From Devosia sp. (lineage in GTDB: Bacteria; Pseudomonadota; Alphaproteobacteria; Rhizobiales; Devosiaceae), in contig JAQGJK010000019.1 in the NCBI GenBank assembly GCA_028290665.1, positions 1-64,000 on the forward strand: a DNA stretch of 64,000 nt. The letters are read 5' to 3'. Below the pieces are notes generated by a model. That model had not been told where the DNA came from, made no database searches, and worked only from the letters and a program-made list of their open reading frames with translations. Positions 1 through 8,922 of this stretch are shown piece after piece. The stretch's first letter is position 1. The number at the start of each line of letters is the position of its first letter. Made by a program: the position numbers and the translations under genes.

Positions 1-25
1 CCGTCTGCATGAAGTGACGGTCGAG

Positions 26-670
26 CTATCGCGGCGCGTTCACCAGATGGAGATAGGTCGGGTCAAAACCTGCGAACTCCACCATCGCGCGCCAGTTCGG
101 AATGGTCATGGGCCCGCCCGTCCATTCAATGAGCTGCATTTGCCGAAGGTCCTGCAGCGTGCGGTTCACGTGCACTTGGGACAACCCCATCATGTCCGCC
201 AAGTCGGACTGCGTGACTGGGAAACTGAACGCATGATCCGAGACGCACACTACGACTTCAAGCAGCGTATAGATTTCGCAGAACAGATGCGCCGCCCGTT
301 TCGTAGCATCCCGGCGGCCGAGATTGACCACCCATTCCCGGCTGATGGCGCCATCGATCAGGGCCATCAACGTGAAGACCCGCATGAGGTGCGGATGGGT
401 CTCGCCAATATCCCTCAGAAGCGCATGCGGCACTTTGCTGATGCGGCAAGGGGTCAGTGTCGAGATCCCGTGATCGAGTGGCCGTATCAGAAAGCTGTTG
501 AAGTCGACAAAGTCACCAGGAACATGCACGGCGACAATCTGGCGCGACCCATTCTCCAGAACCTTGTAACGTGCGACCAAGCCATCGACGAGCAGCGTGC
601 TCACGCTCGGGCAATCGCCTTCACCGATCAGGTCGATCTTGGCAGCGACCTCGGTCGCGGGCCACAGCAT
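26..670 (-). CDS. Crp/Fnr-family transcriptional regulator, 5' end disrupted
   Basis: This is a cyclic-nucleotide-type sensor domain followed by a winged helix-turn-helix. The C-terminal HTH is clear (QSDLADMMGLSQVHVNRTL, about residues 154-172). The internal start at 670 is the first usable ATG. The reading frame, however, stays open and family-like for 35 codons upstream (…KKLRCRDRISAEEERIVEA…) to a TAA at 776-778. An ATG at 779-781, with a GGGAG ribosome site just upstream, directly precedes that TAA. The native gene therefore probably began at 781 and carries a nonsense mutation at codon 2. A product could still arise from 670, but it would lack the conserved N-terminal helix. The effector and targets cannot be read from the sequence. 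Confidence 0.75.
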   Translation of the reverse strand: MLWPATEVAAKIDLIGEGDCPSVSTLLVDGLVARYKVLENGSRQIVAVHVPGDFVDFNSFLIRPLDHGISTLTPCRISKVPHALLRDIGETHPHLMRVFTLMALIDGAISREWVVNLGRRDATKRAAHLFCEIYTLLEVVVCVSDHAFSFPVTQSDLADMMGLSQVHVNRTLQDLRQMQLIEWTGGPMTIPNWRAMVEFAGFDPTYLHLVNAPR

Positions 671-781
671 TGCCTCGACGATCCGCTCTTCCTCCGCCGA
701 AATGCGGTCGCGACACCGAAGCTTTTTGAGGAGACCCGCGGCAACGGAGCCGTTGGCGTGCAGATGAATCGGTAATTACAT

Positions 782-806
782 GCCAGCTCCCTGCTGGCGG
801 GTTTTT
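782..806 (+). promoter_or_regulatory. Hairpin with T-run over the Crp/Fnr ribosome site
   Basis: GCCAGC (782-787) pairs with GCTGGC (793-798) across a five-base loop, and GGGTTTTT follows on the plus strand, which looks like a Rho-independent terminator. No plus-strand gene precedes it. Read on the minus strand, the same hairpin encloses the Shine-Dalgarno sequence of the ancestral Crp/Fnr start at 781, so it could instead limit translation. Which role is real is not decided by the sequence. Confidence 0.4.
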
Positions 807-959
807 GTATAAGCGCTAGCCGCTTCCGCATGCGGCGGTAGCCTGGTCAGTCCGCGCTATGCCCTCACTAGAGCCCTGCGTTGCTGTGATAATGTCACCG
901 GAAACGGGTGACCCTCCAACGGGTGTGATTTCGTCATGTGCCCCACCAAACGGGGCCAG

Positions 960-1228
960 CTAGCCCATTTGCCTGAAGAGGTGAGCAACAGACTGACAGC
1001 ACCCGCGCAACCCGCCCGGCACCTCGCCGATCGCGTCTGATAGAACGTCGGCTACCCGACGGATGCGAGCATTGCTGCGGACTTCCTCGCTCATCATCAA
1101 CCGCACCGGCAATGTGCTCAACCTGTTGCCATTGACCTGCTCAAGGTCCACATGTCGCTTGGCGAGGACAAGTTGACCGGCGCCGATGCCGGCACCGGCG
1201 AGCAGCAGATACTGCCACTTGGACGCGA
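960..1228 (-). pseudogene. LysR-family regulator, C-terminal remnant
   Basis: The minus-strand frame from about 1228 to the stop at 960 reads as the end of a LysR effector domain: KFASKWQYLLLAGAGIG near its start and LPVRLMMSEEVRSNARIRR near its end, like the LPVWLMMHEDLR-NARIRAVADFL pattern of the family. Two stop codons lie just upstream in this frame, and no HTH domain is present. From about 1003 downwards the sequence matches the upstream flank of the IS6-like remnant at 30.6 kb. The gene was therefore probably cut by that element. It is non-functional. Confidence 0.6.
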
Positions 1229-1416
1229 ACTTAATCCCATCCTAGGCCTATGGAACTCTACTGTCGCAGGCCGTGCCTTGGGTGACAATGCAACGGCCAA
1301 TGGTGACGAGCCACTATGATGGATCGCGCCATTTGAGCGAAAGCTCAGTTCCTCAGCACAGCTGCGCAACACTAAAGCTACAATTAGGTTTGGCATTTCA
1401 AGGCAGCGACGAGCTC

Positions 1417-2316
1417 ATGATGCCCAGTAAATCGAGAAAACCATTCGGCTCCGGAGAAGGTCTGACCTTCGTTGTCACAGGTACATCCAGCGGCATAGGT
1501 TATGCGATTGCGCGGTTAGCGACCGAACACGGTGCGCAAGTGTTTGGAACAGTGCGCAGCAACGCTGACGCCAATCGGGTTGCAGAGGATCTTGGCGCTA
1601 ACTTTCATCCGCTGATCTGTGACGTCCGAGACGAAATTGCAGTTGCAGTTATGGCTCAACGGGTTCGCGCCGCTTTAGGCGGGAAGCGCCTTTCTGGGCT
1701 AGTCAACAACGCTGCCGTGGCGGTGCCTGGACCGGTGATGCTGCAGCCACTCGACGAGCTGCGGTCACAAATCGAGACTGATCTTGTTGGCCTCTTCATT
1801 GTCACGAAGGCCTTCGGTCCACTATTAGGCGTCGATCCGAACCTTGTTGGGCCGCCGGGCCGTATCGTCAATATGTCCTCTATCGGTGGCAAACTTCGGC
1901 AACCCTTTGCTGCTGCCTATATTGCTTCGAAGCACGGGGTGGAAGGGTTTACTGGAGCTTTGCGTCGCGAGCTGAAGATCTATGGTATTCACGTCAGCGC
2001 CGTTGCACCCGGAGTGGTTGACACTCCCATCTGGGACAAAGTCCAAAAGCTTAAGGGGCGTTATGATGATACGCCCTATGAGGAGCCCTTTAACAGAGGG
2101 GTTGCCGTCATGGTGGTGGCGGGCAAGCAGCACGGGTTAAGCACGGCCGCCGTTGCCCGGGTGATCTGGCAAGCCCTTACGGAGAAGCACCCTAAGCTCC
2201 GCTATCGGCCTGCTAGTCATCCGATCCTTGAGCACGGCGTCCTGATGGCTTTGCCACAGAAAGTGATCGATAGGGGGCTGGGGCGATTCATTGGGCTCAA
2301 TCGAAAAGTACCATAG
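1417..2316 (+). CDS. SDR-family NAD(P)-dependent oxidoreductase
   Basis: This is a classical short-chain dehydrogenase of about 299 residues. The Rossmann motif TGTSSGIG is at residues 21-28, NNAA at about 97-100, and the catalytic set is Ser154/155, Tyr168 and Lys172 (YIASK). The frame is open further upstream to 1273, but the ATG pair at 1417/1420 follows AAGGCAG and starts just before the first beta strand. The C-terminal half is longer than in 250-residue SDRs and resembles the group acting on retinol- or steroid-like substrates. It stands alone between a LysR remnant and a convergent membrane protein gene, so its substrate cannot be inferred. Confidence 0.88.
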   Translation: MMPSKSRKPFGSGEGLTFVVTGTSSGIGYAIARLATEHGAQVFGTVRSNADANRVAEDLGANFHPLICDVRDEIAVAVMAQRVRAALGGKRLSGLVNNAAVAVPGPVMLQPLDELRSQIETDLVGLFIVTKAFGPLLGVDPNLVGPPGRIVNMSSIGGKLRQPFAAAYIASKHGVEGFTGALRRELKIYGIHVSAVAPGVVDTPIWDKVQKLKGRYDDTPYEEPFNRGVAVMVVAGKQHGLSTAAVARVIWQALTEKHPKLRYRPASHPILEHGVLMALPQKVIDRGLGRFIGLNRKVP

Positions 2317-2323
2317 CGCCAAG

Positions 2324-3451
2324 CTAAGGCAGGCGAGGTTCGGCGCCCAGCATCGCACCCGTCGCCGCCAGCACCGCAGCCAAACCATCAGTCCTCTTCA
2401 TCAACTCGATTTCTCCGCTCTGCTGATGACGTAGGGCGTGAGCCATGATTTTGATCCGAGGATCGCCTCCTTCAATCATTGCCAAATCCGACATTTTTAT
2501 CGCTCCGGCATGGTGAAAGCTCATGACGCGGATAAAGAGGGCGTCAAAATCGTTGCCTCGTGCCTGTTGTAACTGGGCTATCATTTCGGGAGATACCATC
2601 CCTTCCATGAAGTGGCTGTGGCCTGCATCGGCCGGAAGGGCCCCAAACCAGCTGCGCCACCATTTATCGAAAATAACGATGTCACCCTTCTGCGTAGCCG
2701 TCATTAACCGCCCCAGTGCCGCGAGGTGCGGGTCAACGGCTTTCTCGGCTGCCATCTGGGCAAGTTCAATGCCTTGTAGGTGATGGGCCTTCATTTCGCT
2801 GAGGTATTCTTGGTCGAAGGCCACGTTGCCTCCGACATGGGGGAATTCCCTGTCCACCGAGCCCAACCACGCCGCCGCACCGAGCACCAGCAGACCGCTT
2901 ACGGCCAGAGCTGACCAGACCTTGGCAAAATCAAGGTTCGGCGAAGGACGCCTACCTCCGACGAAGTCCCTGACGAAGGGGTAGAGCGGGTAGATGGACG
3001 CCGAAGTAGCGTGGACCAGAAAACCAATCCAGTAGGTCTGTTCAAGCGGAAAAATCGGCTGCCAGAACGGAACAATGGGAACCAGGAAAAACCATTCGGA
3101 CGCTGAGGTGAACACGGCCCAGGGCCCTGCCACAACGAGAAGCATCCACGGAGATAGGCGCGCTGTCAGGAAACCGAACAGCCCGAAAAACAATACTTCC
3201 CACGAAAAGTCGGCCCATTGGTGAAACAGGATGCCCGCGGCGACTATCGGCCAAGTCGGTTCGGACTGGAGTGCCGCATCGCGCAGGGGAATAGAAGCGA
3301 CGATCATCCAGTCGACGAATGCGTCGCGGCCAATTCGACCGGCTGTGAACTGGCTTACGAAGGTGGAAAAGGTGCTGCTGATAAGCCCCAGAACTACCGC
3401 TGCCTTCCAGTTGAGCCGCGTGTCGGACGTCCAGTAGTTAGAAAGCACCAT
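2324..3451 (-). CDS. Membrane protein with C-terminal DUF305 domain
   Basis: The 375-residue product has about five hydrophobic segments in residues 15-200, followed by a DUF305 (ferritin-like) domain from about 205. The paired histidines typical of DUF305 are present: HH at 223-224 in KAHHLQGIELAQMA and HH at 313-314 in MSFHHAGAIKM, with methionines around them. DUF305 proteins are often secreted and linked to copper or redox stress. Here the domain would be tethered to the inner membrane. The gene converges with the SDR gene, with only 7 bases between them. The function of the membrane part is unknown. Confidence 0.8.
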   Translation of the reverse strand: MVLSNYWTSDTRLNWKAAVVLGLISSTFSTFVSQFTAGRIGRDAFVDWMIVASIPLRDAALQSEPTWPIVAAGILFHQWADFSWEVLFFGLFGFLTARLSPWMLLVVAGPWAVFTSASEWFFLVPIVPFWQPIFPLEQTYWIGFLVHATSASIYPLYPFVRDFVGGRRPSPNLDFAKVWSALAVSGLLVLGAAAWLGSVDREFPHVGGNVAFDQEYLSEMKAHHLQGIELAQMAAEKAVDPHLAALGRLMTATQKGDIVIFDKWWRSWFGALPADAGHSHFMEGMVSPEMIAQLQQARGNDFDALFIRVMSFHHAGAIKMSDLAMIEGGDPRIKIMAHALRHQQSGEIELMKRTDGLAAVLAATGAMLGAEPRLP

Positions 3452-3692
3452 TCATTTCCCTGGTTGGGGCATGTCACTGTGAAGCGTTTCCCGCGGCAAA
3501 CTCGCTTGACGCTGATGCCTAAGCTGATGTCCATGTGATAAAATGGCGGACGCACCGTCAATGCTGATTTTGAAACGGTTACGGAATCAGCGCTCAAACA
3601 GCCGATCGAGGGCTGTTTTCATACTGTTTGCTCTCGGACGCCAGCGTTGTCGGGTTGCTGCCGATTGCCAAGCGAACTTACCCCAGTGTGCA

Positions 3693-4260
3693 TCAGGTGG
3701 TTGCGATCGCCCACGCCACATGCGCTTCGGACGAAACGTTGCACGGCCAATGAGATGAAGCTGGGTGTAGAAGGTGTTGTAGACGGCGGCATGGGTAGTG
3801 AGGAAGCGCTAGGTTGAGGATTGGATCCTGAAGCGCTGCATCTGTCGCTCCCTTTTTCGGATGGGCAGATTTGGGTTCTTTGCCCCGCTGTTTCCTCGGA
3901 TCCGCCCCGGTCGATGCAGGTGCCGCAATGCAGTGAGTTGAGTGGCGCGCCGTTCGATGGAAGGTGGTCCGTAGTGATGGCTTCCGGCTTGACCGGCTGG
4001 TTATTGAGGGGCGTTCAAGGGGCTTGAGTACTACTTCCTTGTCCCGCCGAGCCTGCACGATGACATCGAGGACTTCGCCTTCGCCACCAACCGGACGCCA
4101 CAAGTACACCCGCTTCCCACCGATCGAACAGACCATCTCATCAAAGTGCCAGCGCGGGGAGGGGCCGGAAAGTCGTTTCCTTGGCGACGCGCAACCAGGG
4201 GGCCAAACCTGATCGTCGAGCAGCGGACGCTGGCCTTGGTCATGTGCGGGCTGGCTTTTT
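3693..4260 (-). mobile_element. Degenerate IS6-like transposase
   Basis: Pieces of an IS6-family transposase appear in order on the minus strand but in different frames. They are VRCSTIRFGPLVARR (about 4250-4200), EMVCSIGGKRVYLW followed by GEGEVLDVIVQARRDK (about 4140-4040), PVKPEAITTD (about 4000-3970), LPIRKRERQMQRF (about 3865-3830) and a C-terminus ending HVAWAIATT and stop at 3693. The middle frame also contains an in-frame stop. All three regions of the catalytic domain can be recognised, so the copy was nearly full length before it decayed by frameshifts. It shares sequence with the copies at 6.7 kb and 30.1 kb. Confidence 0.7.
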
Positions 4261-4763
4261 GGTCAGCCCCAAGAAGGCAAAGCCGTTCCAGTTGGTGCCC
4301 GTGATGATACTCTGGGCCTATTTTACCGACTAGTGCACTGCCATCTCCATCGCACAAACGAACTTAGCGCCTTTGACATTGCAGTGAACCCCGGTCGCAA
4401 TCTGCGACGGGGAGATAATGGCAAAGAACAGACGACCAGGGTGCCTCACGACAATCATTTTGCTGTTCTTTGGTATCGTGGCGATCAACGGTGTTTCGTC
4501 GCAGTTTCAAACGGCCTAGGAATTTCTCACGAGCATGCGGCTTTTCTGAGTTTTCCGCAGCACGTTGACGAGCTAAGAACTGGCAGAGTAGTCTCGGCAA
4601 ACACGCCGCTGAAAACCAAATTGATAAACCCAATATCGACAATTTTGAATATTTGGTCGCCTTAATTTACGAGAAGCTGCAAAATTCAACTGTTACTGAT
4701 AATTAGATTATAAATAAACGGAATTTGTAAAACAGTATAGTGTCCGTGATAAGAAAAAGCTAA
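4261..4763. other. Non-coding, increasingly AT-rich spacer
   Basis: No frame in this 500-base stretch resembles a protein. The last 100 bases are strongly AT-rich, including TTATAAATAAAC-like tracts, and probably carry the promoter of the glycosyltransferase gene. No terminator hairpin was seen. Confidence 0.5.
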
Positions 4764-6569
4764 ATGAACAATATCGGCATTGCTGTGGTTACCTATAATC
4801 GACTGGATCATCTCCGGCGGATTGTGGCAGCAGTAAAGAAGTTTACGTCGGTTCCATACACTTTAGTAATCGCAGATGACGCGAGTTCCGATGGAGCACG
4901 AGAATTTGCAAAATCTGAGGCGATCGTACGATTGGGATTATCCAACAGGGGAGTTGCCTGGAATAAAAATCGTGGGCTATATTTTCTTCAGTCTGAGTTT
5001 AATGCACCTACGATAATCCTTCTCGAGGACGATACCCTTCCATGTGTCTATGGATGGGAACAACTCTGGATTTCCGCAGCTCAGCGACATGGTTATGTGA
5101 CATACGCTCATCCAAAAGTTCATCGGAGAATTTTGACTGGCGAGGGGACGGTTGACGACCCTTACGCCTGCTCCGACATCACGTCGCAATGTGCTGCCGT
5201 GTCGGCAGAGGCGCTTGCGACGGTCGGCTTCTTTGACACTCGTTTCGCCGGGTACGGTCACGCAGACAGCGAGTGGTCCACGCGGATGCGTCGCGCTGGG
5301 TACGGCTTGTCGCGTGTAATGCGTGGAAGTGAGGTCATTGAAGCGAACTCTATGATCGCAGGTGGAGTACAAACGGTCGAGTCCGTAACGTATCGAAGCG
5401 CGGCAAGCGTCACTAGGAACGCTGAAACCTGGCGTTCTATTCAGAACGATCCGATCCGGCGGCTACCATGGCGAAGCGCGGAGGACGAGGCTTGGCTAAA
5501 GCGCGAGGTCGAAAGCGCGCTCCTTGAGCAGCGACAGCTCGAGTTTCCTGCGGCTGAAGCCCTTCCTGCTGCCGGCCAGACGCCTAGCCTCAGCAGAGAG
5601 GTTGTGCGTCCTGGTCCCACCCGATCACCGAAGTCTCTCAGCGTACCCGGTATGCGGCACAGCACTCTGGGGATCGGGATTATCAGTTACAATCGCATTG
5701 ACCATGTCCGTCGAACCATCGAGGCAGTTCGCAAATTTACAACGAGTCCATTTTTCCTGGTCGTCGCTGATGACGGCAGTACAGACGGGACGCGGGAGCT
5801 GCTTAAATCGCTCAAGGTGACAACTGTTGGCGCTGAGAATATGGGGGTGGCTTGGAACAAGAACCGAGCCCTTTGCGCCCTCAGGGTCGGTGCCGGCGTG
5901 GACAGAATGGTTCTCCTTGAAGACGATACTGCTCCGGTTGCACGGGGATGGGAACTGCTCTGGATGAAGGCGGCAGACCGATATGGTTTTGTGAGCTACG
6001 CCCATCCCTCGGTTCGGGACGCAATCTTGAGCGGTTCTGGAGGGCCAGACGATCCTTATGCAGCTACTCGCGTTGCTCTAAAATGCGTCGCCATAACCAA
6101 AATTGCCTTGGATCGCGTCGGATACATAGATCCGCGATGGGACGGCGACCACGATCAAGACCACGAGTGGGTAAAGCGGCTGCGCCAGCAGGGCTTCGGA
6201 ACGGTCGTGACCAGGCAAAACGGCGTCAGACTGAAAGCCAACTGCGCAATCGATGGTGATGTTGTGTCCGCAGCAGACCGCAATTTTCAAAGCGTGAAAC
6301 AAGGCCGAAAGCTTGGGGAGCCGCCCGGTGATGACTCTAGTACTGAAAACGCGAGGAGCGGCCAGGAAGAGCGCGATGTCCTGTTGTGCGAAGTGGCAAC
6401 TGCTATTGCCGAAATTTCACTAACAGAACATTCGGCGGGGCAATGGGCGAGAACATGGGCATGGAAAATTCGTAATAATGGTACCGTGCAGCGGCACCGA
6501 AAGTTGCTGGGGCGAATTAGATCTGGAATAAGTCGTCGACTTAACCGGATGTTTTCGAGGGACCTCTGA
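4764..6569 (+). CDS. Tandem two-domain GT2-like glycosyltransferase
   Basis: The 601-residue protein holds two homologous GT-A domains, at about residues 1-215 and 297-510, joined by a linker of about 80 residues. Each has a nucleotide-sugar strand (VIADDASSDG; VVADDGSTDG), a conserved GVAWNKNR motif and an acidic LLEDDT motif in place of DXD, then DDPYA and a histidine-rich loop. The start ATG lies just after the AT-rich upstream region; the Shine-Dalgarno is weak (AAGAAAAAGC). Neither a membrane segment nor a signal peptide is evident, so it should be cytoplasmic. No other polysaccharide gene is nearby. Base composition is lower in GC than in the neighbours, and IS6-like remnants flank it, which suggests transfer. 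The sugar donor and acceptor are unknown. Confidence 0.8.
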   Translation: MNNIGIAVVTYNRLDHLRRIVAAVKKFTSVPYTLVIADDASSDGAREFAKSEAIVRLGLSNRGVAWNKNRGLYFLQSEFNAPTIILLEDDTLPCVYGWEQLWISAAQRHGYVTYAHPKVHRRILTGEGTVDDPYACSDITSQCAAVSAEALATVGFFDTRFAGYGHADSEWSTRMRRAGYGLSRVMRGSEVIEANSMIAGGVQTVESVTYRSAASVTRNAETWRSIQNDPIRRLPWRSAEDEAWLKREVESALLEQRQLEFPAAEALPAAGQTPSLSREVVRPGPTRSPKSLSVPGMRHSTLGIGIISYNRIDHVRRTIEAVRKFTTSPFFLVVADDGSTDGTRELLKSLKVTTVGAENMGVAWNKNRALCALRVGAGVDRMVLLEDDTAPVARGWELLWMKAADRYGFVSYAHPSVRDAILSGSGGPDDPYAATRVALKCVAITKIALDRVGYIDPRWDGDHDQDHEWVKRLRQQGFGTVVTRQNGVRLKANCAIDGDVVSAADRNFQSVKQGRKLGEPPGDDSSTENARSGQEERDVLLCEVATAIAEISLTEHSAGQWARTWAWKIRNNGTVQRHRKLLGRIRSGISRRLNRMFSRDL

Positions 6570-6600
6570 GCAGCATCTGCAACTTGAGCCCATTCAAGTG

Positions 6601-6840
6601 GCTGCAGTCGGACGAAATAATCCTTCGCCTCCTATTTTATGCAGGCGCATTACCCATTCCGCCACGGCTTCGGACCGAACGTCCGAAGCGCTGCACGGCT
6701 GATGAGAGTGCTGTCAAGTTAGTTGCAGTCGGACGGAATTATGCTTCGCCTGCTATTTATGTAGTTGCGACCGCCCACGCTACATGCACTTCAGGCCGGA
6801 ACTTCCGAAGCGTTGCGCGTCCGATGAGATGACGCTGGAT
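6601..6840. repeat. Imperfect tandem repeat of about 120 bases
   Basis: Two direct copies start near 6601 and 6721. Both open with TGCAGTCGGACG(G)AA, continue with CTTCGCCT-CTATTT, and end with CCGAAGCG-TGC and GATGAGA. Divergence is about 25-30 percent. Each copy contains the C-terminal part of an IS6-like transposase on the minus strand, so the repeat is a duplication of that transposase end. Confidence 0.65.
6640..6838 (-). mobile_element. Two C-terminal IS6-like transposase fragments
   Basis: The minus strand encodes HLIGRATLRKFRPEVHVAWA followed by VATT and a stop (about 6830-6755). A second, shorter version LISRAALRTFGPKPWRNG ends with a stop near 6645. The first matches the C-terminus of the remnant at 3.7 kb (…HVAWAIATT). 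Upstream catalytic parts are missing, so neither fragment is functional. This forms the left edge of the catabolic island. The stretch 6841-7030 shows no gene. Confidence 0.65.
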
Positions 6841-7030
6841 GTGGACACGGCGTTACATGAACAGGCCCAAGGCAACGGGTGTCACCGGCGAGAAGCTCGA
6901 TCGAATTCGAAGTACAATTCCCACGCTGGCGGTTCAAACATGACAGCGTCATCGCAAGCAATGATCACGGTCATTTTGCAAGGACACCAGGCTTGTAAAT
7001 AGTCGCCAGGTTACACACCGGGGCAGTTCG

Positions 7031-7423
7031 CTAGGCTCCAACTCTCATGCCCCTTGCTACTGCAATGCATTCAATCTCGAAGCGTAGCTGGGGACCGAGG
7101 CAATTGGTGATGGTGGTACGTGCTGGATAGGGCGACGAAAAATACTCCGTATAGAGCGCGTTGAACTGCTTGAGATCGTCGTGGTCGCGCACGTAGTTGC
7201 GGGTCTGGATAACCTCGGCAAGGCTGCTACCGGCGGTCTCAAGCACCTTGCGGAGGTTCTCGACCGATCGGCGCATTTCGTCTTCGAAACTGCCCGAAAC
7301 GATGGCGCCCGTTGAATCGACCGAGGCCTGGCCGGATACGAAGATCAGGTCACCGACTTTCACGCAGGGACTGAACGGCAGATGAGACCGCGGCGTGTCT
7401 GGGGCGCTGGGATATTCGATCAT
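7031..7423 (-). CDS. RidA/YjgF/YER057c/UK114-family deaminase
   Basis: This 130-residue protein fits the usual RidA length. It has LIFVSGQASVD near residue 30, the catalytic-pocket Arg102 in YPARTTI, and Glu118 in the C-terminal strand IECIAVA. RidA hydrolyses reactive enamine/imine intermediates released by PLP enzymes such as serine or threonine dehydratases. That suits its place beside two D-threonine-aldolase/dehydratase-like genes. It lies 14 bases downstream of the M81 gene on the same strand and is probably cotranscribed with it. Confidence 0.9.
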   Translation of the reverse strand: MIEYPSAPDTPRSHLPFSPCVKVGDLIFVSGQASVDSTGAIVSGSFEDEMRRSVENLRKVLETAGSSLAEVIQTRNYVRDHDDLKQFNALYTEYFSSPYPARTTITNCLGPQLRFEIECIAVARGMRVGA

Positions 7424-7437
7424 TGAGGGCTCCGGGA

Positions 7438-8922
7438 TTAGCTAATTGGAAAGACCGGCCGCCGCAGCCGTCGATAGGGCAGGCTCTTGAGATCGCTGGT
7501 GCAGGGACCGGGTGTGCTAACGGTAAAGCTTCGGCGGGCGATGGGATCGTAGGCGCGGCGATGCGCCACTGCCGCCTTGACGCCGATGACCCAGAGATCT
7601 TCGGGAATAATGCCCTGTGAGCGGAACTGCGCCAAGTCGAAAGGCGGGGTCTTGCGGCTGGTCAGTAGGATCCTGATGCCACGGACCTCGATCACCGCGG
7701 ATGGGCCCATGCTGAAATAAATGCCCTGCATCGCTGCGAGGTGGCTGTTGCGGTCTTCGAGGGTAAAGTCGCCATCACTGCGACTGATAAAGGTGGCGTC
7801 GACCACGACAGGCCCGGCGTCGAGTCGGCTGCCCTTGCCGCCGATCGAGAGCCGGCGCACTTCGCCGGGACTTGCCCCGGCGACCGCTGCGACCGCTGCG
7901 GCATCGGCGATGGCAACGGCAGCATTGGTGATGCCATGCCGGAGCAGGCCGCGCAGGACGGCGGTACCGTCACCGGGCGCCCCACCGCCAATATTGTCCG
8001 AGGGTTCGACGATGATCTGCGGGCCCAAGGGATGGCGCTGAATTTCCGCAAGTGCATCCTCGAGCGACCATTCCTCAGGCAGACCGAACTGCTTGAGCTC
8101 AAGCGCCAGTGCCTCCAACCGGTCGAGCGCAGCATTGGCGCTCTCGTCGCTGCCGGTAGTGCAGACCGAGAATGCAACGCCGGCGTTGGGGATGTCGGAG
8201 AACGAGTAGCCCCCGACGACATTGACGGCCCAGATGTCGGGATTCTCGGCCTCGATCTGGCGGGCCAGTGCCTCAAGGTCACGCATTGGGCGATCGGCAG
8301 TGCCGGTGCCGGTGGGCGGCCAGATAATCGGCACGTTGCGGGCCAGCATGTGGGGACTGGCAGCGCCGGTCAGGGTACGCAGCAGCAGTTCGGCAGAGCG
8401 CACCGCGGCGTCACGGGCATCGATATGCGGATTTTCGCGGTACGCCACCAGGCCGTTGGCGCCCCGGGCCATCGCCTCGGTGAAGGTGGCGTGAAGGTCG
8501 AATACCCCAAACAGCGGCAGCGTTTCGGCGCCGGCTACGCCGCGGATGCGGGCCAGCAGTTCGCCTTCCGGATCGACATTATCGGTGGTTACCATGGCCC
8601 CGTGCAGCCCTAGCCAGATGCCGGCAAGCCCGCCGTCGGCAAGCGCCGTCTCGATCCCAACTCGAAGTTCGTCCCAGAACTGTTCGAATACTGCCTGTTC
8701 GGTCGTGCCCGAAGGCAGCGCCGAATAATCGGCGACCGGCACTACCTCCCAGCCCGCGCGCTCGGCAACTTCGAGGAAGCCGTCAATGGTGGAACCGTCG
8801 CCCCGCCGCGCGAGGATCGCCTCGCCCCGATTGATGCTGTAATCGGCAAGGCCGGTGATTTCGTCGACGAAGGTATGCGTCTCATGAAAGAGCCCGGCGA
8901 GGAGAATGCGAGGCTTGGTCAT
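7438..8922 (-). CDS. M81-family (MlrC-like) metallopeptidase
   Basis: The 494-residue product matches the full length of M81 enzymes, whose type member MlrC cleaves linearised microcystin. N-terminal FHETHTF (residues 12-18), LHGAM (106-110), the zinc-type D142-L-H144 and the PHID motif with His166 are all present. The C-terminal half contains IIVEPSDNIGGGAPGDG, the glycine-rich loop typical of the family. It probably hydrolyses an amide bond in the cytoplasm, since no signal peptide is seen. It is the first gene of a two-gene unit with ridA. Two further M81 genes lie within 14 kb, one of them broken. Confidence 0.87.
   Translation of the reverse strand: MTKPRILLAGLFHETHTFVDEITGLADYSINRGEAILARRGDGSTIDGFLEVAERAGWEVVPVADYSALPSGTTEQAVFEQFWDELRVGIETALADGGLAGIWLGLHGAMVTTDNVDPEGELLARIRGVAGAETLPLFGVFDLHATFTEAMARGANGLVAYRENPHIDARDAAVRSAELLLRTLTGAASPHMLARNVPIIWPPTGTGTADRPMRDLEALARQIEAENPDIWAVNVVGGYSFSDIPNAGVAFSVCTTGSDESANAALDRLEALALELKQFGLPEEWSLEDALAEIQRHPLGPQIIVEPSDNIGGGAPGDGTAVLRGLLRHGITNAAVAIADAAAVAAVAGASPGEVRRLSIGGKGSRLDAGPVVVDATFISRSDGDFTLEDRNSHLAAMQGIYFSMGPSAVIEVRGIRILLTSRKTPPFDLAQFRSQGIIPEDLWVIGVKAAVAHRRAYDPIARRSFTVSTPGPCTSDLKSLPYRRLRRPVFPIS

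Noticed and set aside
7741-8613. A 290-codon plus-strand frame
   Set aside because: It is antisense to the M81 gene and lacks any known pattern.
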